Source of the DNA: Chloroflexota bacterium
Lineage (GTDB): Bacteria; Chloroflexota; FW602-bin22; JACPRP01
Direction of reading: 5' to 3'
Assembly: GCA_016210495.1 (NCBI GenBank)
Contig: JACQUC010000209.1
Coordinates: 1-10,089 of the forward strand
DNA: 10,089 bases
Positions 6,864 through 10,089 of this stretch are shown here, piece by piece. The position numbers and the translations under genes were made by a program. The notes below the pieces were generated by a model. That model made no database searches. It was not told the DNA's origin and worked only from the letters and a program-made list of their open reading frames with translations. Every line of letters begins with the position of its first letter. Within the stretch, counting starts at the first letter, position 1.

Positions 6864-6870
6864 TGTAGCA
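6862..6870 (-). promoter_or_regulatory. Extended -10 promoter element overlapping the annotated ATG of the Fe-S gene
   Basis: TGCTACAAT on the minus strand, third copy of the 9-mer. Its last two bases are the first two bases of the ATG at 6861-6863, so a transcript started from it (near 6855) could not contain that ATG. This argues for the in-frame TTG at 6821, or for another promoter further upstream. Confidence 0.45.
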
Positions 6871-6905
6871 CAGTTGATAAAGAAGGGATATCACCGGCGA
6901 TCAAG

Positions 6906-7580
6906 TCAAGGACCGGACGTTTGCCCCGACAGAATAACTGGAAAATGAATCTTGTACCCGACGCCGGCCTGTGCGTAGGCCTCGACCACCTGATCATAGG
7001 CGGTTAGCGTGGCGCCTTGCACCCCCACCACTCCCGTCACGCGGTAGAAACCCACCTGGGGCACGTAAACGGGCACATCAACTATTCGGGATGCTCCAGC
7101 ATCGAGGCTAAACGGCACGTTCGCCAAAAAGATCCTGTTCCCCTGCGCGTCTCTCGTTTCGACGTCCAGCGTGCCATCGGTCGCCTGGTCTGCCCTCAAA
7201 TTCGATAGGGTAATGGTTACGGCAGTAGCTGTGTACGCGGGAAATCTTTGGGAAGGAGCGCCTGTCGCCGCCACGGGAACCCTGACGTTCAGCGCGGTCG
7301 CGCGGGTGGCGAAGGTGGCAGACGAGGATGTGCTGGGGTCCGCCATAGCAAGCCTCGCTCCCGGCAGCTCGAAGCTGCTCCCCGGGGCGCCTGAACTACG
7401 CAAGGTATAGCGCAACTCCAGTGATGCGCCTGGCTGAACGGTCGTGTTCCAGGCGATGCTGTCTTGGCCCACCGTGCCGCCACCAGCGTCGACCACCTGC
7501 GTGCCGGCCGGTAGGTCCTGGACGACCTGGAAGGCAGGATGGTGGCTATTAGTCTCCGCTGAAAACCGCGCATTAGACAC
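6906..7580 (-). CDS. C-terminal fragment of a secreted surface protein with a DUF11-like domain
   Basis: The 224-residue reading begins inside what looks like a DUF11-type beta-sandwich repeat (VVQDLPAGTQVVDAGGG followed by an aromatic/Gly-rich strand pattern, residues about 18-62). A second beta-rich domain follows (about 95-205), and the protein ends in GYKIHFPVILSG. The last segment resembles the short C-terminal tail seen on many exported Chloroflexota proteins. There is no signal peptide. The GTG at 7580 has no properly spaced ribosome site, and an in-frame TGA lies two codons upstream, so the gene has probably lost its 5' part (signal peptide and earlier repeats). An intrinsic-terminator-like hairpin at 7592-7624 lies just upstream. 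A downstream position in an operon seems unlikely. It could still be expressed, but I regard it as a remnant. Confidence 0.55.
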   Translation of the reverse strand: MSNARFSAETNSHHPAFQVVQDLPAGTQVVDAGGGTVGQDSIAWNTTVQPGASLELRYTLRSSGAPGSSFELPGARLAMADPSTSSSATFATRATALNVRVPVAATGAPSQRFPAYTATAVTITLSNLRADQATDGTLDVETRDAQGNRIFLANVPFSLDAGASRIVDVPVYVPQVGFYRVTGVVGVQGATLTAYDQVVEAYAQAGVGYKIHFPVILSGQTSGP

Positions 7581-7591
7581 ACCTCACAGCC

Positions 7592-7624
7592 AAAAAGCGA
7601 GCCAGCCGATGAACGGCAGCTCGC
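7592..7624 (-). terminator. Intrinsic terminator or attenuator (minus strand)
   Basis: On the minus strand GCGAGC-T-GCCG-TTCAT-CGGC-TG-GCTCGC folds into a 6+4 bp stem with a small internal loop, immediately followed by TTTTT. This is the best intrinsic-terminator shape in the window. It lies 12 bases before the GTG of the surface-protein fragment and about 95 bases after a promoter-like site at 7695-7703. Confidence 0.55.
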
Positions 7625-7643
7625 CCTGTAGACCCCCTATTAA

Positions 7644-7653
7644 CCCCCCCCCC
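7644..7653. repeat. C10 homopolymer tract
   Basis: Ten consecutive C residues on the plus strand (G10 on the minus strand) between the promoter-like site at 7695-7703 and the terminator at 7592-7624. It is the longest homopolymer I see in the window. Such tracts slip during replication and are also prone to length errors in assembly. Confidence 0.9.
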
Positions 7654-7694
7654 GCGTCCGCCCCAGCTCGGCTGACGTCCAGGCTAGCGAGTTG

Positions 7695-7703
7695 AGTATA
7701 CCA
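7695..7703 (-). promoter_or_regulatory. Promoter-like extended -10
   Basis: TGGTATACT on the minus strand matches TGn-TATAnT. Transcription would start near 7688 and run through the G10 tract into the terminator hairpin at 7592-7624. No well-spaced -35 is present; the nearby TTGACA (7708-7713) is only 7 bases away. Confidence 0.35.
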
Positions 7704-7750
7704 CGGCTGTCAAGACCTGCTCGGAAGTGGTGTTACGCAAGATTGCAGAA

Positions 7751-7800
7751 ATGCCTGAGCCCCGCCCCGCCCCAGGGCGGACTGCGGTCCGCCCCTACGT
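7751..7800. repeat. GTAGGGGCG-family hairpin repeat, copy C
   Basis: GGGCGGAC (7775-7782), loop TGCG, GTCCGCCC (7787-7794), then CTACGT: an 8-bp perfect stem. The C-rich left flank starting ATGCCT at 7751 matches the flank of copy A at 5-25, and the right flanks also share a CCCTACG-TGTC-GCA pattern. A and C therefore form a subgroup with a C-rich extension. Confidence 0.7.
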
Positions 7801-7869
7801 GTCTGCAACAGTTTGTACAGTATCTTCTCGGAGCATCCGAGAAGTTGGGCGCGCGAGGTTGCGGACATA
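7800..7869 (-). pseudogene. Frameshifted remnant of a helix-turn-helix DNA-binding domain
   Basis: Read on the minus strand, one frame gives YVRNLAR (7869-7849). The next frame then continues as AQLLGCSEKILYKLLQT (7850-7800). Joined, this resembles the recognition-helix region of Fis-type or excisionase/HTH_17-type domains (A-x-LLG-x-S-x-x-x-LY-x-LL). The frame switch lies in a CGCGCG run, consistent with loss of two bases. The fragment is flanked by two hairpin repeats (7751-7800 and 7890-7920) and has no surrounding gene. It is only about 23 residues, so similarity by chance is possible. Confidence 0.35.
7824..7844. repeat. Perfect 9-bp inverted repeat
   Basis: CTTCTCGGA, GCA, TCCGAGAAG. 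It lies 74 bp beyond the stop codon of the corrinoid protein gene and could end that transcript, but no T-run follows. It coincides with the LLGCSEK codons of the helix-turn-helix remnant, so the symmetry may be incidental. Confidence 0.4.
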
Positions 7870-7889
7870 CCTCTGCCCCGGCTGATCCC

Positions 7890-7920
7890 CGGGGCGTCCG
7901 TCGACAGAAGGACGCCCCTA
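7890..7920. repeat. GTAGGGGCG-family hairpin repeat, copy D
   Basis: GGGGCGTCC (7891-7899), a 10-base loop, GGACGCCCC (7910-7918), then TACG. The final CTA at 7918-7920 is the TAG stop codon of the corrinoid protein gene on the minus strand, so the repeat overlaps the gene end. Its loop is longer than in the other copies. Confidence 0.7.
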
Positions 7921-8574
7921 CGCTTCCGCGTTCGCCCGTGCAGCAGCATCCGAGCCGTAAACACGGCTACAAATCGCCACGCCAGCGACGGCATCGGGGG
8001 CGTAGAAATCGGCGCCGACGAACTGGCGCACCAGCTCGTTGCACGGCCTGCCGCCGATGACGACGGTGACCTTGTCACGGAGGCCTGCCTCGGCTAGGGC
8101 CTGGACGACGTTTTTCATCTCCTGGTATGTGATGTTCAGGAGAGCGCTCATGCCCAGCACCTTTGCGCCGGTTTCCTGCGCGGCGGCGACGAATCTTTCA
8201 GCCGGGACGTCGACGCCCAGGTCGACGACCTCAAAGCCGTGGCCGCGAAGCAGACTGGCGACGACGTTCTTGCCGATGTCGTGGATGTCGCCTTTGACAG
8301 TACCGATGACCACTTTGCCGAACGATTCTATCCCGCTGCCGTCCTGCAAAAGGGGCTCCAAACAGCCCATGACGGCCTTGAAAATCTCGGCCGAAAATAT
8401 GAGGTCGCTGAGGAAGTACTCGCCCGAAGAGAAAAGCTCGCCCACGGCGACCATCCCGGCGTTGCACTCGCCGACAATGGTCAGGGGAGGGATGCCTCCC
8501 CTGAGTCGAGCCTCCACCAACTGGTACACTTTCTCTTCGTCGAGGTCGCGCAAGGCGTCGGCAAGTTCGGCCAT
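7918..8574 (-). CDS. Methyltransferase corrinoid (cobalamin-binding) protein, MtaC/MtbC-like
   Basis: The 218-residue corrinoid carrier accepts a methyl group from a substrate-specific methyltransferase and passes it on, with cobalt cycling between Co(I) and methyl-Co(III). Residues about 1-85 form the helical cap domain (for example GELFSSGEYFLSDLIFSAEIF). Residues about 87-208 form the Rossmann-like B12-binding domain. It carries GDIHDIGKN (95-103) with the cobalt-ligand histidine H98, MSALL (142-146), and VVIGGRPC (171-178) for the nucleotide tail. Length is normal for the family. The ATG at 8574 has GGAGGGG five bases upstream; the longer frame upstream overlaps the methyltransferase gene and is not coding. 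It follows the methyltransferase gene by 16 bp in one operon. The last residues (AAARANAEA) run into repeat copy D, which supplies the TAG stop. Confidence 0.93.
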   Translation of the reverse strand: MAELADALRDLDEEKVYQLVEARLRGGIPPLTIVGECNAGMVAVGELFSSGEYFLSDLIFSAEIFKAVMGCLEPLLQDGSGIESFGKVVIGTVKGDIHDIGKNVVASLLRGHGFEVVDLGVDVPAERFVAAAQETGAKVLGMSALLNITYQEMKNVVQALAEAGLRDKVTVVIGGRPCNELVRQFVGADFYAPDAVAGVAICSRVYGSDAAARANAEA

Positions 8575-8590
8575 GTTGTCCCCTCCATCG

Positions 8591-9964
8591 TTAAGCATGT
8601 GACCACATCCAGAGCCAGTGGTAAGCCTTCGCTTCCAGCATTTCCCAGGGGCGACGGATGAGGTCCGCATCGCCCAGCACACCGCCAAGCTCGGCACGTT
8701 TCTCTTCCCACGGAAAGACGAGGTACGGTCTGATAATTCCTTCGGCATCAGGCGGCGGTCCTGAGACGACCTTGGGTTTGGGCTTGACGCTTGGGTCGTA
8801 GGTGCCGAACTCCAGGATGGCATCGATCATCGCCCGAAAGTTCTCCGGCTTCGTGTCGTACGGGATATTGCAGCCGCCGCTGATAATGAAGCCGCCATCT
8901 TTGCCCACGGTTTCGCAAAGCAGCTTGACTCTCTCGCGAACTTCCGATGGCGTGCCCAGAATCAGCAGCGAATCCGGCACGCCTCCGGCGACGCAGTGGT
9001 GATGCCCGATGTCGGCCTTGGCCCGGGCAATGTCCGCCTCGACGTCGATGTCACAAACCACTTTTCCACGAGGCAGCTCGAGCATATGGTGCCAGTGAGG
9101 AGTCCAGTCCCCTTCGAGATAGGCGCGAACAACGTAGCCGGCGTCGATCAACATCATCATCGCTTTCTTGGTCGAGGGCCAATAGAAGGTGTCGAACTGC
9201 TTGGGCGAGAGGAAGCAGCCCTTGTGGAACGGCAGGAAAATGGGATAGCGCCGGAGAGGGTCGGCGCCGGCCAGGGCGGCGCTCACCAACTCGGGGACGA
9301 TGGCATCGCAGGCGGCAAGCACGTTGTCCGGTTGGCGACGAATGTCGAGCATGATCCCGTTCAGGCCGCGCAAGCCGTCGGCCAGGTAGTCGAAGGGAGC
9401 CAGTATGCCGCCGGCCATTGGCTGTGGCAGCCCGAGCTGCGTCTCCAGGTAGTCCGCTCTTTGGCGCATAATCTGAGCCTGCATGACGTAGGCCATGCCG
9501 CCCTTCAAGAAGGCCAGGTAGGAGCGGGTGGAGCCACGTTCGGCAAACTCGCCCAGAACGCGGGGCAAGTAGCGCTCTACAATGAAGGTCAGCGGCTCGT
9601 CGAGTAGCAGGCGATATTCATCGGCCTTCATGTACTCCTGCTCGACGTACTGGAACTGAGTCCTGGGGGGCAGATCACGTCCCGGCAACCTGAAGAGCTT
9701 GTAGCCCACGGTATCGTGAAGCGGGGCCCATAGCCGGTTGGATCGCAGGACGTCGACCTCGGGGAAAGCGCGGCTGAAAGCAACCTCAGCCTCCAGCCAC
9801 CGCTGCGGGTCGTACACGATCTCCTGATTCGTACATCCCGAGTAGATCTCGGAGAAGTAGTTCGTGCCGGGCGCGATCGGGATACGATCGGCCGGCTCGA
9901 GGGCTATGGTGGCCTGGTAGCGCCCCAACCGCTCCTCGAACAAGGCTTTGATCTCATCCAACAT
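8591..9964 (-). CDS. Uroporphyrinogen decarboxylase-family (MtaA-like) corrinoid methyltransferase
   Basis: A cytoplasmic methyltransferase of the URO-D superfamily, acting with the corrinoid protein encoded just downstream. The fold is a TIM barrel. The zinc ligands of the MtaA/MtbA group are recognisable: H322-x-C324 in GHHHCVAGG and C365 in ISGGCNIPYD, followed by the family tail KPENFRAMIDAI. EGDW at 284-287 sits where the family has its conserved EG motif. At 457 residues it is longer than the 340-residue MtaA enzymes and carries an N-terminal segment (MLDEIKALFEERLGRYQATI) and a C-terminal extension from about 395 rich in W and charged residues. The ATG at 9964 has GGAG eight bases upstream. 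The methyl donor or acceptor cannot be read from sequence; O-methyl, methylamine or coenzyme substrates remain open. True haem-pathway HemE is unlikely because of the zinc motif and the corrinoid partner. Confidence 0.88.
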   Translation of the reverse strand: MLDEIKALFEERLGRYQATIALEPADRIPIAPGTNYFSEIYSGCTNQEIVYDPQRWLEAEVAFSRAFPEVDVLRSNRLWAPLHDTVGYKLFRLPGRDLPPRTQFQYVEQEYMKADEYRLLLDEPLTFIVERYLPRVLGEFAERGSTRSYLAFLKGGMAYVMQAQIMRQRADYLETQLGLPQPMAGGILAPFDYLADGLRGLNGIMLDIRRQPDNVLAACDAIVPELVSAALAGADPLRRYPIFLPFHKGCFLSPKQFDTFYWPSTKKAMMMLIDAGYVVRAYLEGDWTPHWHHMLELPRGKVVCDIDVEADIARAKADIGHHHCVAGGVPDSLLILGTPSEVRERVKLLCETVGKDGGFIISGGCNIPYDTKPENFRAMIDAILEFGTYDPSVKPKPKVVSGPPPDAEGIIRPYLVFPWEEKRAELGGVLGDADLIRRPWEMLEAKAYHWLWMWSHA

Positions 9965-10018
9965 TGCGCGTGCTCCTTTCTATGGTCGACCGCCGTAGCG
10001 GTTGCGGCCTGATCGTCT

Positions 10019-10047
10019 GGTAGGGGCGGTTCGCGAACCGCCCCATG
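10019..10047. repeat. GTAGGGGCG-family hairpin repeat, copy E
   Basis: GGGGCGGTTCG and CGAACCGCCCC (10023-10033, 10034-10044) form a perfect 22-bp palindrome preceded by GGTA. It lies about 55 bp upstream of the methyltransferase start, possibly in its leader or promoter region. I see no clear promoter in 9965-10089. Confidence 0.7.
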
Positions 10048-10089
10048 CGCATTAAGCTAAGCAGCCGTTAGGCCGGTAGACGTACGGTC

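Noticed and set aside
7708..7713. Perfect TTGACA near the TATACT at 7695-7700
   Set aside because: The spacing is 7 bases instead of about 17, so it cannot act as the -35 of that -10.
8575..8823. 83-codon upstream extension of the corrinoid protein frame
   Set aside because: It lies inside the methyltransferase gene; ATG 8574 has a strong GGAGGGG site and matches the family start.
8591..9964. HemE (uroporphyrinogen decarboxylase of haem synthesis)
   Set aside because: The H-x-C and downstream C zinc ligands, the greater length and the adjacent corrinoid protein point to a methyltransferase.
26..10047. CRISPR-like array from the repeated GGGGCG units
   Set aside because: The copies are kilobases apart, have variable cores and no regular spacers.

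Overview
This roughly 10 kb window looks like part of a GC-rich bacterial chromosome, and I lean towards Chloroflexota. The lineage call is an inference. It rests on a secreted-protein fragment ending in an F/Y-x-PVIL-type tail common in that phylum, on a paired corrinoid methyltransferase and corrinoid protein, and on small GTAGGGGCG hairpin repeats between genes. There are no rRNA or tRNA genes, no intact insertion sequence and no CRISPR array.

Layout. Positions 75-3310 (minus strand) hold a two-gene unit: a coiled-coil protein followed, with a GTGA stop/start overlap, by a class B penicillin-binding protein of the PBP2 (elongation) type. A divergent intergenic region follows, and then a plus-strand DUF4213/DUF364 protein (3554-4399), possibly metal-chelating. 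Positions 4522-6863 (minus strand) hold a membrane redox/metal-looking group. A polytopic NapH/NosR-like iron-sulfur protein comes first. It is followed 18 bp later by a PCYCGC-motif lipoprotein, and then by a secreted Met/Gly-rich small protein with its own promoter and a striking inverted repeat over it. Positions 6906-7580 hold the C-terminal part of a surface protein with a DUF11-like domain and no export signal. Positions 7581-7917 are a broken non-coding stretch with a terminator, a promoter-like site, a C10 tract, two hairpin repeats and a frameshifted helix-turn-helix remnant. Positions 7918-9964 hold a methyltransferase/corrinoid protein operon.

How the genes work together. The PBP2 pair serves lateral wall synthesis. 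The methyltransferase/corrinoid pair forms the core of a one-carbon demethylation system with an unassigned substrate. The NapH-like protein, PCYCGC lipoprotein and Met-rich protein plausibly form an extracytoplasmic electron-transfer or metal-handling module. This is the least understood part of the window.

The clearest non-gene signals are three. Five hairpin repeats share constant GGGCG/CGCCC-type ends while their inner stem bases change in complementary pairs. An identical 9-mer, TGCTACAAT, occurs upstream of three genes and fits an extended -10 promoter; one copy overlaps the ATG of the iron-sulfur gene and questions that start. An inverted repeat of 11-bp arms brackets the -10 of the Met-rich gene.
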